A DNA stretch of 63,464 bases from assembly GCA_034667465.1 (NCBI GenBank), contig JAXDJV010000019.1, positions 1 through 63,464 on the forward strand. Reading direction: 5' to 3'. Below, in pieces: positions 42,264 through 51,180 of the stretch. The stretch is from JAOBAU01 sp034667465. GTDB taxonomy: Bacteria; Acidobacteriota; Thermoanaerobaculia; Gp7-AA8. Under the pieces are notes generated by a model. The model ran no database searches, had not been told where the DNA came from, and worked only from the letters and a program-made list of their open reading frames with translations. Numbering within the stretch: the first letter of the stretch is position 1; every line of letters starts with the position of its first letter. A program made the position numbers and the translations under genes.

Positions 42264-44104
42264 CACTCCTCCGTCTGCGGTTCCGCCGCCAGCAAAAGCG
42301 CCGATCGCGCCGGAATCCGCCACGCCCCTTTGTCGAACAGAGCAGGAACTCCTCCGCCGCCGTAACGCCCCGATTCGCTCGACCATCGCACCATCCAGTC
42401 GTGCTTCGCGGACACGGCGAGCAGCGGCTCGTCGATCACGTCAAGGCGCAGATCGCGACCGAGGTTGATGAGCAGCAGCCGATCGTCGTCCAGTGAGCGC
42501 AACACGAACGCGTCCGCGGAAAGCACCGCGCCGTCGAACGCGCCGTGCGGCGAAAACGGCGGATCATCGCGGCGGATACGAAGCAAATCGCGATGCAGCG
42601 CGACGATCTGCTCGTTCCGTTCGCTTCGATCGAGCTGACATCGGCGGAAGACTTCGGGATCGTTCGGCGGCGGCACACGCGCCTGCATCTCCGGCGTCGC
42701 CAGCGACGGAAACTGCTTCAGGAACTTGCGGCGTCCCTGCGCGACCTGTTCCGCGAGCTCGCCGCGATGATCGGCAAAGTAGGCGAACGGCGCGGTCGAG
42801 CCGAGCTCCTGTCCCTGAAACAACATCGGCGTCGCCGGACCGAGCAGCAGCAGCGCCGTCATCGCGCGAATCGTCGCCGCGTCGGCGAGTTGATGAATCC
42901 GCTCGCCGCCTGCCGAGTTCGCGACCTGATCGTGATTCTCGAGAAACCAGACGAAAGTACGCGGCGGAAACCCGATCGAGCGCGTTCCGCGGCGCTGCTT
43001 CTGCCACGAATACCACTGTCCCTGATAGAGAAACCCATGTTTCGCCATCGAGACGAGCTCCTGCGGAGTGCCGCGGTAATCCTGGTAGTAGCCGCCGGTT
43101 TGTCCCGTCAGCGTGACGTGCGCCGAATGATGAAAGTCGTCGTTCCAGAGCGCGTCGATTCCGTACCCGCCCGCTTCACAGGGCATGACGAGACGGACCT
43201 CCTGCTCCTCGTTTTCGGCGACGAGATAAATGCGCCGGCCGTTCGCCGCTTCGCGCGCGCGGCGACTGACGACCGAGAGAATGTGCTCGCTGCCGAGGTC
43301 GATGACGCTCTGCGTCGCGTCGAGGCGCAGTCCGTCGAGATGAAACTCATCGATCCAGTACGCGGCATTCGACGCGTAGAACTCACGCACCGGTTGCGAC
43401 TGCTCGCCGTCGAAGTTGATCGACTGGCCCCAGTCGTTCGGATAGCGATCGGTGAAGTAGTGCGGCGAAAACTCTTTCAGGTAATTGCCGTCAGGGCCGA
43501 GGTGGTTGTAGACGACGTCGAGGATCACGGAAAGATCGGCGGCGTGCGCGGCGTCGATGAAATGACGCATGTCGTCGGGCGCACCGTAGAGACGAGTCGG
43601 CGCCCAGAGATTGACGCCGTCGTATCCCCAGCCGAAGCGGCCGGGGAAATCGGCCACCGGCATCAGCTCGATGAGTGTGATTCCGATGTCGCGGAGCTCG
43701 GCGAGATGTTGTTCTGCGGCGCGCCACGTTCCTTCCGTCGTGAACGTGCCGACGTGCATTTCATAGATGACCGCGGCATCACGATCGACGCCGCGCCAGT
43801 CGCGGTCGTTCCAGGGATACGCGGACCGATCGACGACCGCGGAAAGCTCATGCGGTCCTTCGGGCTGAAAGCGCGACGCCGGATCGGGAAACGTTCGCTC
43901 GCCGCGATCGAGCCGGAAGCCGTAACGCGCGCCGTCGCCGATGTCATCGATGAAGCCGGAGAAGTAACCGTCGCGCTCGCGTTCGAGCGGATGTTCGGCG
44001 CCGTCGACGATCACGTCGACGCGTTCGTGCTCCGGCGCCCAGACGCGAAAGTGGACGCCGTCCGACTGCACTTCGGCACCGACTGGATATCTGCGCGAGG
44101 TCAT
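42263..44104 (-). CDS. treZ: malto-oligosyltrehalose trehalohydrolase
   Basis: The 613-residue product is a GH13 enzyme that releases trehalose from maltooligosyl-trehalose. It has an N-terminal E-set domain (VHFRVWAPEHERVDVIVDG), then the barrel with nucleophile Asp262 (DGLRLDATQS), acid/base Glu297 (YLVAENEEQ) and FLENHDQVANS, and a C-terminal beta domain. Length fits the family. The ATG at 44104 begins the E-set; the longer frame runs into the divergent promoter. The partner TreY is not in the window, so the pathway must be completed elsewhere. It shares an operon with the debranching enzyme. Confidence 0.93.
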   Translation of the reverse strand: MTSRRYPVGAEVQSDGVHFRVWAPEHERVDVIVDGAEHPLERERDGYFSGFIDDIGDGARYGFRLDRGERTFPDPASRFQPEGPHELSAVVDRSAYPWNDRDWRGVDRDAAVIYEMHVGTFTTEGTWRAAEQHLAELRDIGITLIELMPVADFPGRFGWGYDGVNLWAPTRLYGAPDDMRHFIDAAHAADLSVILDVVYNHLGPDGNYLKEFSPHYFTDRYPNDWGQSINFDGEQSQPVREFYASNAAYWIDEFHLDGLRLDATQSVIDLGSEHILSVVSRRAREAANGRRIYLVAENEEQEVRLVMPCEAGGYGIDALWNDDFHHSAHVTLTGQTGGYYQDYRGTPQELVSMAKHGFLYQGQWYSWQKQRRGTRSIGFPPRTFVWFLENHDQVANSAGGERIHQLADAATIRAMTALLLLGPATPMLFQGQELGSTAPFAYFADHRGELAEQVAQGRRKFLKQFPSLATPEMQARVPPPNDPEVFRRCQLDRSERNEQIVALHRDLLRIRRDDPPFSPHGAFDGAVLSADAFVLRSLDDDRLLLINLGRDLRLDVIDEPLLAVSAKHDWMVRWSSESGRYGGGGVPALFDKGAWRIPARSALLLAAEPQTEE

Positions 44105-44158
44105 CTGCAGCGCGGTTGTGCAATTTGAGTGCAGCCGCCGCGCGGCATGGAAGTTCGG

Positions 44159-44164
44159 TACGAT
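44159..44164 (+). promoter_or_regulatory. candidate -10 box (TACGAT) of DUF5996 gene
   Basis: TACGAT ends eight bases before the ATG at 44173 in the 68-base gap between treZ and this divergent gene. There is no ribosome site near the ATG, consistent with a very short leader. Confidence 0.38.
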
Positions 44165-44172
44165 GGCGACCG

Positions 44173-45057
44173 ATGACCGCCTGGCCCGCACTCGAATCGA
44201 ATGAAGCCGTTCGCGAGACGATCCATCGCTGGACGCAGATCGTCGGCAAGATCCGGATGTCGCTGACGCCGCTCGTGAATCACTACTGGAACGTGCCGCT
44301 TTACGTGACGCCGCGCGGATTGACGACCTCCGGCATCGCGTACGGCGATCGCTCGTTCGACATCGAATTCGACTTCCTTTCGCACGTGCTGCGCATCTGC
44401 GTCAGCGACGGCAACACGCGCGAGATCCCGCTCGCGTCACGCAGCGTCGCCGACATGTACGCGGAGATTTTCTCCACGCTGAAGGCGCTCGGAATCGAAA
44501 CGAGCATTCGGACGAAACCGGACGAGATCGAGAATCCGATTCCGCTCGACCGCGACGAAGAGCATCACTCCTACGATCGCGGCTACGCCGAACGGCTGCG
44601 CGACATTCTCGATCGCAGTGCGGCGGTCTTCACCGAGTTCCGCTCCGACTTCATCGGCAAGTGCAGCCCGGTCCACTTCTTCTGGGGAAGTTTCGATCTC
44701 GCGGTCACGCGCTTCTCGGGACGTCTCGCCCCGCCGCGTCCCGACGCCGACTCGATCACGCGCGAGGCGTATTCGCATGAAGTGAGCAGCGTCGGCTTCT
44801 GGCCGGGCGGCAGCCGTCTGCCGGCGGCGACGTTCTACAGCTACGCCGCGCCGGAGCCGGCCGGCTATCGCGAAGCGGTCATCGCGCCCGACGCGGCGTA
44901 CTACAACGAAACGCTCGGCGGCTTCTACCTTCACCTGGACGAGCTCCGCAAAGCGGACAAACCGGAACAGACGTTGCTCGCCTTTTGCCGGACGACTTAC
45001 GAAGCCGCCGCGACGCTCGGAAAGTGGGATCGCGCCGCGCTCGAGAGAAGGAGTTGA
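44173..45057 (+). CDS. DUF5996 family protein
   Basis: The 294-residue cytoplasmic protein shows the conserved features of DUF5996: an N-terminal TAWPALESNE, a THRWTQIVGKIRMSL-like helix (here TIHRWTQIVGKIRMSL), NHYWNVPLYVTPRGLTTSG, CSPVHFFWGSFDLAVTRFSG and GFWPGG with SYAAPEP. Function of the family is unknown. It precedes the UBP zinc-finger gene by two bases. An ATG at 44163 is out of frame, and 44173 is the only reasonable start. Confidence 0.9.
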   Translation: MTAWPALESNEAVRETIHRWTQIVGKIRMSLTPLVNHYWNVPLYVTPRGLTTSGIAYGDRSFDIEFDFLSHVLRICVSDGNTREIPLASRSVADMYAEIFSTLKALGIETSIRTKPDEIENPIPLDRDEEHHSYDRGYAERLRDILDRSAAVFTEFRSDFIGKCSPVHFFWGSFDLAVTRFSGRLAPPRPDADSITREAYSHEVSSVGFWPGGSRLPAATFYSYAAPEPAGYREAVIAPDAAYYNETLGGFYLHLDELRKADKPEQTLLAFCRTTYEAAATLGKWDRAALERRS

Positions 45058-45059
45058 CG

Positions 45060-45320
45060 ATGCCTGAGATCTGCGTGCACCTTCAGACGGACGACGACGC
45101 GCCGGCGCGCGCGAAGGGTTGCGAGGAATGCCTCAAGCTCGGCGAACGCTGGCTGCATCTGCGGCGCTGCCTGCATTGCGGCCACGTCGGCTGCTGCGAT
45201 TCGTCGAAGAACAAACACGCCACGAAGCACTTCCACGAAACGAAGCACCCGGTCATTCAGTCGTTCGAGCCGGGCGAGTCGTGGCGCTGGTGCTACGTCG
45301 ACGAGATCGGCATCGAGTAA
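45060..45320 (+). CDS. UBP-type zinc-finger protein
   Basis: The 86-residue product is a single UBP-type zinc finger. Ligands are visible in CVHLQTD, GCEECLKLGERWLHLRRCLH, CGHVGCCDSSKNKHATKHF and HETKHPVIQSF. Eukaryotic relatives bind the ubiquitin C-terminus; bacterial stand-alone copies have unknown roles. AAGGAG lies eight bases before the ATG, which follows the DUF5996 stop closely, so the two are one operon. Its last 28 bases overlap the convergent membrane gene. Confidence 0.92.
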   Translation: MPEICVHLQTDDDAPARAKGCEECLKLGERWLHLRRCLHCGHVGCCDSSKNKHATKHFHETKHPVIQSFEPGESWRWCYVDEIGIE

Positions 45321-45781
45321 CGCTGTCTCACCGCGAGGACTCCGATCGCGATGAAGATCAGCAGCACCGCGCTCTGTGCGATTGCGAACGGCGGCTCCGA
45401 TCCTTTCGGCGCCAGCGCATGCAGCGCCGGGATCTTCAGGAACGACTGCACGACGCCGACGAAGACGTTGAACCAGAGTGCGATCAGCGCCGTGATGATG
45501 TAGACCCGACGCCACGAGCCTTCCAGGTGAAAGCGGTAACGGGCGAGGCAGGCGATGGCGAGGACGATGAGCGACAAGACGCCGACGTAATGCGGTGGCT
45601 TGAAGCCGTGGAACGGGAACCCGAAGCCGGTCACGCTCGTGGCGATGGTGGTGCCGAGGAAGTACGCGTTCCAGGAATCGAGACGTCGTCCGGTGAGCAT
45701 CCCCCACACGACGACGAAGCCGGCACCGATCGCGATCAGACTCAGGACGACATGAAAGATCAGAAACGCCGAGCTCGTCAT
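45293..45781 (-). CDS. membrane protein of unknown function
   Basis: The 162-residue product has about five membrane helices (LIFHVVLSLIAIGAGFVVVW, TIATSVTGFGFPFHG, VLSLIVLAIACLARY, IITALIALWFNVFVGVV, SAVLLIFIAIGVLAV). I do not recognise the family. The ATG at 45781 begins the first helix; upstream residues in frame are soluble and arginine-rich. It follows the exported protein at 45826 by 44 bases on the same strand and may share its transcript. Confidence 0.75.
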   Translation of the reverse strand: MTSSAFLIFHVVLSLIAIGAGFVVVWGMLTGRRLDSWNAYFLGTTIATSVTGFGFPFHGFKPPHYVGVLSLIVLAIACLARYRFHLEGSWRRVYIITALIALWFNVFVGVVQSFLKIPALHALAPKGSEPPFAIAQSAVLLIFIAIGVLAVRQRYSMPISST

Positions 45782-45825
45782 TTGACGATGATCCGCCGTT
45801 CGATACCGGCTGTCCACCGAAGCAA

Positions 45826-46515
45826 TCAGTAAGCCCTGAGCGTCCTGCCGTCGCGCTTCGACCGCGCGATCGTTTCGAGCTGCGCGTCGCTGCATGGGAA
45901 TCCGAAGGCTTTGTCGAATCCGCAGTCGGGCGGCTCTTCCACTTCGTGAGCGTTTTCGGGCGGCGCGCATTCGCCGTGAAACAGGACCGTGCCGAGGGTG
46001 TCGTAAAAGGAAGAAGCCGCGTTCGAGGTGCGCAGACCGCCGAAACGCATCAGCTCGAGCGACTCGAGAAAATGCGGCTCGAGTGTCTCGCGGATTTGTG
46101 AGGTGAGCGCGCGGCGGCTCTTCGGCTGCTTCAGGTCCGCTCCCGTCACTCTCAAACTGAACGAAGGAGCTTCGAACGTCATCACCGGCGTCGCGAAGTC
46201 GACGTCGTACACGCGTCGGATGAACTGCTTGCCGCTGTCCTCGCTGAACTCGATGAGCGATCGCTTCTTCACCGGATCAAAGCCGCTGCGATAAATGAAT
46301 CGCTCATGCTGCGTTTCGTCCTCGATCAAAACCGTGTTCTCGGTGCGCTCCGGATCGACGTGCATGATCTCGGTGATCAGAAACAACGTCTGCTGATCGG
46401 CATCGCGCACCGACGTGTGGCGGCGAAGCGTGCGCTGCGGCAACTCCTGCGCGATCGCAACGCCCGCGACAGGAACGGACACGAGAAAAAAGCAAATCAG
46501 AAGATGCCGGGTCAT
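45826..46515 (-). CDS. exported protein of unknown function
   Basis: The 229-residue product has a signal peptide (about 1-22, MTRHLLICFFLVSVPVAGVA) and a beta-rich body (NTVLIEDETQHERFIYRSGF, VMTFEAPSFSLRVTG) ending with a cysteine pair (HGECAPPE, CGFDKAFGFPC). I do not recognise the family. The gene is nine bases downstream of another exported-protein gene on the same strand, so the pair may function together in the envelope. Confidence 0.7.
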   Translation of the reverse strand: MTRHLLICFFLVSVPVAGVAIAQELPQRTLRRHTSVRDADQQTLFLITEIMHVDPERTENTVLIEDETQHERFIYRSGFDPVKKRSLIEFSEDSGKQFIRRVYDVDFATPVMTFEAPSFSLRVTGADLKQPKSRRALTSQIRETLEPHFLESLELMRFGGLRTSNAASSFYDTLGTVLFHGECAPPENAHEVEEPPDCGFDKAFGFPCSDAQLETIARSKRDGRTLRAY

Positions 46516-46524
46516 CGCCCGAGA

Positions 46525-47565
46525 TCATAACGTCTGCTTCTTCTTCACCCAGCCGACCGTCGCGCTGCCGCTGAAGAGCGGCGAGCCTTCGTCCGTGGAG
46601 ATGTGAAACGTTCCGTCCATCGCGCGCTGCTCGCCGAGCTGCTTCACGTCGAGCTCCGCGATTTTTTCGCCGCCGATGGCGAACCTCTTCTCTTCCGCAA
46701 TCTCGAAAACGAAATCATCGAGCGGGATGTCGACGTGCAACGACGTCTTTCCCTTCGGCACGATCAGCGTCATCGGCTCGTCGTCTTTCTTCTCGATGAC
46801 GACATGCGCGCGCTCGCCGTTGTGCGTGCCGGGCATGATCGTGACGGTCACCTGCACGAGTCCCGCGTCGTACGCTTCTTTCAACGTGTGCGACGACGAT
46901 TTTTTCGGCGCCGCCTTCACGCTCTTCGCCGCCTCCGCCGCGGCCGGCTTCGTGCCGGAGTCGACGAGCATCCGCTCGTACGACGTCGTCACTTTCCCTT
47001 TCGCGTCTTTCGTGACCGAGCTCTGTTTGACGAGACCGAACGGCACCGTCGCGCTGAGCCAGAGATCGCCGGTCTCGGTGGTCGGCTCGGCGCCGGGCGG
47101 ATGAAGCGTGTAGCTGTAGCGATCGGCCTGTTTTCCGCCAACGCTCTCGGTTCCTTTGAACGTCACGACCGGCTCGTAACGCGTCGATGAATGGATGATC
47201 GCTGCGATCGTGTCCGCGTCGAGCACGGTCGGATCGCCGTCGCCGGAAACGATCGAGCCGCTCTCGATCTGCGCCATGTAGTCAATAAGCTGACGATCGA
47301 GCGGGAAGCCGCGTTTGAGCGTGTAGAGATTACGCACCGGCGGGTACTGATTGTTCGCGAACGCGACGTTCAGCTCGACACGCGCACGTCCGTCGTCGTC
47401 CGACAGCCGCGTCATCGTCGTCGTCATCTTCATGTCGGGCGCGCTGTCGGCGTAACGCACCCAGCTGCCCTGCGGCGTCGCACCGAAGTACGGTTTCTTC
47501 CAGCCGGCGGCGAAGAGAGACGGAACGATCGGGAGAAGAAGAAGAGCGAACAGGATCCGGCGCAT
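46525..47565 (-). CDS. exported protein of unknown function
   Basis: The 346-residue product starts at the ATG at 47565, preceded by GGAGGT, and has a signal peptide ending PSLFA. The first 200 residues look like a beta-sandwich or lipocalin-type domain (GSWVRYADSAPDMKMTTTMT, PVVTFKGTESVGGKQADRYS), a lysine-rich linker follows (KSVKAAPKKSSS), and the last 100 residues form another beta domain (VQVTVTIMPGTHNGERAHV). No family is recognised. It shares its transcript with the next two minus-strand genes. Confidence 0.75.
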   Translation of the reverse strand: MRRILFALLLLPIVPSLFAAGWKKPYFGATPQGSWVRYADSAPDMKMTTTMTRLSDDDGRARVELNVAFANNQYPPVRNLYTLKRGFPLDRQLIDYMAQIESGSIVSGDGDPTVLDADTIAAIIHSSTRYEPVVTFKGTESVGGKQADRYSYTLHPPGAEPTTETGDLWLSATVPFGLVKQSSVTKDAKGKVTTSYERMLVDSGTKPAAAEAAKSVKAAPKKSSSHTLKEAYDAGLVQVTVTIMPGTHNGERAHVVIEKKDDEPMTLIVPKGKTSLHVDIPLDDFVFEIAEEKRFAIGGEKIAELDVKQLGEQRAMDGTFHISTDEGSPLFSGSATVGWVKKKQTL

Positions 47566-47601
47566 GAAGCACCTCCATCGGTCGCGCAAGTATGGACTCG
47601 C

Positions 47602-47607
47602 TATACT
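47602..47607 (+). promoter_or_regulatory. candidate -10 box (TATACT)
   Basis: TATACT ends ten bases before the ATG at 47618, so transcription would begin just ahead of it and the upstream ATG at 47609 would not be used. It lies in the 52-base gap between divergent genes. Confidence 0.45.
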
Positions 47608-47617
47608 GATGAGACCG

Positions 47618-47980
47618 ATGAAATTCGCGCGCGTGGTATTCAACGTCGCCGGCGTCTACGGAGTGCTCGCGCTCGTGCCGCAGTACTTCATGGAAGCGAA
47701 AGTCGGCCGCGATTTCCCACCTCCCATCACCCACCCCGAACATTTCTACGGTTTCCTCGGCGTCGCGCTGGCGTGGCAGATTTTGTTTTTCATCATCGCC
47801 CGCGATCCCGTCCGTTATCGCGCCGCGATGTGGCCGGCGATGTTCGAGAAGCTGTCGTTTGGAATCGCGACGATCGCGCTGTTCACGCAGGGCCGGCTCG
47901 CGGTACCGATCGTCGCCGCCGGCGCGATCGACATCGTCTGCACGATTCTCTTTTTCATCGCGTGGCGATCGACTCGATAG
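47618..47980 (+). CDS. small four-helix membrane protein, unknown
   Basis: The 120-residue product begins MKFARVVFNVAGVYGVLALV and has about four membrane helices, with a conserved-looking loop PPPITHPEHFYGFLGVALAW between the first two. Proteins of this size and pattern occur in several bacterial phyla without known function. The TATACT box favours the ATG at 47618 over the one at 47609. The following PPIase gene has its own box. Confidence 0.75.
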   Translation: MKFARVVFNVAGVYGVLALVPQYFMEAKVGRDFPPPITHPEHFYGFLGVALAWQILFFIIARDPVRYRAAMWPAMFEKLSFGIATIALFTQGRLAVPIVAAGAIDIVCTILFFIAWRSTR

Positions 47981-47983
47981 AAT
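47978..47983 (+). promoter_or_regulatory. candidate -10 box (TAGAAT) of PPIase gene
   Basis: TAGAAT overlaps the stop codon of the preceding gene and ends six bases before the ATG at 47990, as would be expected for a leaderless transcript. Confidence 0.4.
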
Positions 47984-47989
47984 TCAGCC

Positions 47990-48541
47990 ATGCGTAATGT
48001 GGCCGCCATCGCTCTCCTGTTGCTCATCGGCTGCGCATCGTCATCGCCGCCGCGCGCGGAAGAATCGACACGCGTCACGATCGCAACAACCGGCGGTAAC
48101 TTCAGCGTGCGACTGCTGCCGAACCTTGCGCCGAAGACCGTCGCGCAGTTTCTCCGCCTCGTGCGCGGCGGCGTGTACGACTCGGTGTACTTCTACCGCG
48201 TCGAGCAGAACTTCGTCGCGCAGGCGGCGACGGCGGACGATCGCGAAGTGCCGCTGACGCCCGAGCAGCGCGCGCTGATCGTGCCGATTCCGCTCGAGAC
48301 CGGGGACCTTCGCCATACACGCGGCGTCCTCTCGCTCGCGCACGGCGACGATCCGAACAGCGGCGAGACGTCGTTCTCGATTCTCCTCGCCGGCGCGCCG
48401 CATCTCGACGGCAAGTTCACGATCTTCGGCGTGCTCGAAGGCGGCGACGACGTGCTGCGCTCGATCGAGTCGAGCTACAACCAGCAGGCGCGCGACAAAG
48501 ACGGAAAGCGGCTGCAGATCATCAGCATCAAAGCGGAGTGA
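47990..48541 (+). CDS. cyclophilin-type peptidyl-prolyl isomerase lipoprotein
   Basis: The 183-residue product has a lipobox ending at Cys15 (LLLLIGC), so it should be a lipid-anchored periplasmic protein. The body is a small cyclophilin: TGGNFSVRLLPNLAPKTVAQ, VYDSVYFYRV, RGVLSLAHGDDPNSGETSFS and GKFTIFGVLEGGDDV. The usual catalytic arginine/Phe region (FHRV) appears as FYRV, so activity may be reduced. It probably assists folding of envelope proteins. Confidence 0.88.
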   Translation: MRNVAAIALLLLIGCASSSPPRAEESTRVTIATTGGNFSVRLLPNLAPKTVAQFLRLVRGGVYDSVYFYRVEQNFVAQAATADDREVPLTPEQRALIVPIPLETGDLRHTRGVLSLAHGDDPNSGETSFSILLAGAPHLDGKFTIFGVLEGGDDVLRSIESSYNQQARDKDGKRLQIISIKAE

Positions 48542-48556
48542 TCGCGGGATCGTGTC

Positions 48557-49054
48557 TCAAATCCACGGCTCGTCGGCGGTCGGTCCGTAGATCGATGGCA
48601 CGCTGGCGCCGCTCATCCGCAGGTAAACCGAGAACTGTCCGCGATGGTGAATCTGGTCGTGCAGCAGAAACCAGATCCAGTTCTTTCGCGAGATCGGTCC
48701 CATCTTTTTCGGTCCGACCATGAAGTGCACATCTTCGTGCAGATCTTCGTCGGACGCGCCGGCAATCAGCTCACGGAACTTCCCATGCGCCTCTTCGAGC
48801 TTCTCGAGGAGCTCGCTCCATATCTCCGGCGGGTCGGGCGGCTTGCCTGACGGCACTCCTTTCGCCATCTCGTCGTGCCACACCTTCGTGCCGAGGTAGC
48901 GCTCCAGTACGAAAACCCAGGCGATCTCGCGCGCGCTTTTCCCTCGGGGATGGACACGCAAATCGAGCTTGTCTTCGGGATACGCGCGCAGCACACGCAT
49001 TGTCGTGGCGTGTTCCTGGTCATACACTTCGAGGAAATCCTCTTTCGCCGACAT
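48557..49054 (-). CDS. DinB-family protein
   Basis: The 165-residue product has a DinB/YfiT-type four-helix bundle with the metal-binding histidines expected near DQEHATTMRVL, and HDQIHHRGQFSVYLRMSG near the end. Members are metal-dependent thiol transferases or of unknown activity. GGAGG precedes the ATG at 49054. It converges on the PPIase gene with a 15-base gap and no evident terminator. Confidence 0.87.
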   Translation of the reverse strand: MSAKEDFLEVYDQEHATTMRVLRAYPEDKLDLRVHPRGKSAREIAWVFVLERYLGTKVWHDEMAKGVPSGKPPDPPEIWSELLEKLEEAHGKFRELIAGASDEDLHEDVHFMVGPKKMGPISRKNWIWFLLHDQIHHRGQFSVYLRMSGASVPSIYGPTADEPWI

Positions 49055-49277
49055 CCATCGCCTCCGAATCGTGATGCTCAGAGGTCTCGCACAAACCGGG
49101 CCCGTTCGCTACGTACTCGGTGCGAAGTGGATCGTCGCGTCCCGGCTTCAACCTGGCCTTCTGGGGTCTGGCCGGTTACGCGGCGCTTTCGATCGCCGAT
49201 CTGTTCGCCGTTCGCCAACGTGATGCGCCTCACACTCCCGCTGCAGTGTTTGCGGAATAGTCGCGTCTGTTGCCCCC

Positions 49278-50132
49278 ATGAACGTTCTGAACATCGGCCG
49301 CTATCGCGTCCTCTACCTCCTCGGCGGCGGCGGATCGGCGGAGGTTTATGCGGCCGAGGACACGCTTCTCCATCGCAAAGTCGCGCTGAAGCTCATGCGC
49401 TTCTCCGACGCCGACGAGCGGCAATCGCGGCACTTCGAGCGTGAAGCGCGATCGGCGTCGCTGCTCAATCATCCGAACGCCGTCACCGTCTTTGACGTCG
49501 GCCGCGACGGCGACGTGCAGTACATCGCGACCGAGCTCGTCGACGGCGAAACGCTGCGCCAGCGGCTGAATCGCGGACCGATGACGATCATGGAAGCGAT
49601 CGAAGTCGCCAGCGCCGTTGCGCGCGCACTCGCCGCGGCGCACGAAGCGTGGCTCGTCCATCGCGACATCAAGCCGGAAAACATCGCCATCCGAAAAGAC
49701 CACGTAGTCAAAGTCCTCGACTTCGGCGTCTCCGCACTCAGCGGCGACGGCGGCGACTTCGACGCGACCGATCCGATCCGCCGCCCGGGCGCCGTCGTCG
49801 GCACGCTGCATTACCTTTCGCCCGAACAGGTTCGCGGCGAGTTGATCATCGACGATCGTTCCGACATCTACAGCCTCGGCGTCGTGACGTACGAGATGCT
49901 CGCCGGCCGCGTGCCATTCAGCGGCACGAATGTGCTCGACGTCCTCGCGCAGATCGTCGAGCGCGATCCGGCGCCGCTGCCGGCGTTCGTCCCTGAACCG
50001 CTGCGCGACGTCGTCATGTCGTCGCTGCGCAAGAACATGTACGAGCGCCCGCAGACGGCGTCCGACATCGTGGCGATGCTCGATCAGCTGCGCATCGATC
50101 TGCTGATTCGCGAGCGCAGCCGCATCGCGTAA
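49278..50132 (+). CDS. Hanks-type Ser/Thr protein kinase
   Basis: The 284-residue cytoplasmic kinase consists only of a catalytic domain. The glycine loop is LGGGGSAEVY, the ATP lysine is Lys38 (VALKLM), the catalytic loop is HRDIKPEN (Asp130), the metal loop is DFG (148-150) and the activation segment ends GTLHYLSPEQ. No membrane helix or sensory domain follows, so it is a stand-alone soluble kinase. Substrates are unknown. The 223 bases upstream contain no gene; no clear promoter was seen. Confidence 0.93.
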   Translation: MNVLNIGRYRVLYLLGGGGSAEVYAAEDTLLHRKVALKLMRFSDADERQSRHFEREARSASLLNHPNAVTVFDVGRDGDVQYIATELVDGETLRQRLNRGPMTIMEAIEVASAVARALAAAHEAWLVHRDIKPENIAIRKDHVVKVLDFGVSALSGDGGDFDATDPIRRPGAVVGTLHYLSPEQVRGELIIDDRSDIYSLGVVTYEMLAGRVPFSGTNVLDVLAQIVERDPAPLPAFVPEPLRDVVMSSLRKNMYERPQTASDIVAMLDQLRIDLLIRERSRIA

Positions 50133-50135
50133 CGC

Positions 50136-51128
50136 TCACGTCCGCTCGCTGTCGAGCGCTCCCATCTGATGTTCGTCGTATCGCGTTCCCGCAACGGCGT
50201 CGGCCGGAACCGCACGCTCGAGCTGCGCGAGCTCGTCATCGGTCAATCGAATCGCCGTCGCGCCGAGTGACTCTTCGAGCTGCGGACGGCGACGCGCGCC
50301 AATCACCGGCACGATCTCTTCACCACGCGCGAGCACCCACGCGATGGCGAGCTGCGTCGGCGTGACGCCACGTTCCGCGGCAACGGCGCGCAGCGCGTCG
50401 ACGAGCTTCTCGTTTTGCGCGAGGTTCTCGCCGCGGAAGCGCGGCAGGTACGCGCGAAAGTCGCCGCTGCCGGTCGGCACCGAGCCGCTGAGCAGACCGC
50501 GCGACAACACGCCGTACGCGGTCACGCCGATGCCGAGCTCACGCAGCGCCGGGAAAATTTCGCGCTCGGGGCCGCGGCTGATGAGCGAGTACTCGATCTG
50601 CAGATCGGTGATCGGATGGACGGCGTGCGCGCGACGGATCGTGGCCGCGCCGACTTCCGACAAGCCGATGGCCCGAACGTATCCGGCCTTCACCAGCTCC
50701 GCGATCGCACCGATCGTTTCTTCGATCGGCACGGCAGGATCGAGACGCGCGGGACGATAGATGTCGATGTAATCGACGCCGAGGCGCTTGAGTGTGTACG
50801 CGAGAAAGTTCTTCACGGCCGCGGGACGCGTGTCGATGCCGAGAAAGGCGCCTTCCGGACTGCGCAACGCGCCGAACTTCACGGAGAGCAGCACTTCCTC
50901 GCGACGTCCGCGAATGGCGCGGCCGACGAGCATTTCGTTGTGACCCATGCCGTAAAAGTCGCCGGTGTCGAACAGGTTCACTCCGCTGTCGATGGCCTGC
51001 TGAATCGTGGCGATGCTTTCCTGTTCGTCGGCGGCGCCGTACATTCCGGACATGCCCATGCAGCCGAGTGCGAGCGGGAAAACTTCGAAGTTGCCGAGGG
51101 TGCGGGTGGTTGCGCTGGTGGTCGTCAT
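50136..51128 (-). CDS. aldo/keto reductase
   Basis: The 330-residue NADPH-dependent oxidoreductase has the family start GNFEVFPLALGCMGMSG, Asp54 and Tyr59 (NLFDTGDFYG) and Lys84 (LSVKFG). At the fourth tetrad position, where many members have HR, this protein reads YRPARLDP, as in a known subgroup. The later IGARRRPQLEESLGA is the cofactor-phosphate loop. The ATG at 51128 begins the product; TATGTT stands six bases upstream. It is convergent with the kinase gene, three bases away. Confidence 0.92.
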   Translation of the reverse strand: MTTTSATTRTLGNFEVFPLALGCMGMSGMYGAADEQESIATIQQAIDSGVNLFDTGDFYGMGHNEMLVGRAIRGRREEVLLSVKFGALRSPEGAFLGIDTRPAAVKNFLAYTLKRLGVDYIDIYRPARLDPAVPIEETIGAIAELVKAGYVRAIGLSEVGAATIRRAHAVHPITDLQIEYSLISRGPEREIFPALRELGIGVTAYGVLSRGLLSGSVPTGSGDFRAYLPRFRGENLAQNEKLVDALRAVAAERGVTPTQLAIAWVLARGEEIVPVIGARRRPQLEESLGATAIRLTDDELAQLERAVPADAVAGTRYDEHQMGALDSERT

Positions 51129-51134
51129 GACGCG

Positions 51135-51140
51135 AACATA
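51135..51140 (-). promoter_or_regulatory. candidate -10 box (TATGTT) of aldo/keto reductase
   Basis: On the minus strand TATGTT ends six bases before the ATG at 51128, in the 52-base gap between divergent genes, suggesting a leaderless message. Confidence 0.38.
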
Positions 51141-51180
51141 GGATGCAGAACGTGAACCCGCAAGAAGAGGCCTGAGCCGC

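Noticed and set aside
40371..42365. 664-residue plus-strand frame
   Set aside because: It is antisense to the debranching enzyme gene, with arginine/aspartate bias typical of a shadow frame in high-GC DNA.
42545..44128. 527-residue plus-strand frame
   Set aside because: It is antisense to treZ, whose catalytic motifs are all in place on the minus strand.
49055..49277. Gene in the gap before the Ser/Thr kinase
   Set aside because: Frames here are short and arginine-rich without a start signal; no RNA structure was evident.
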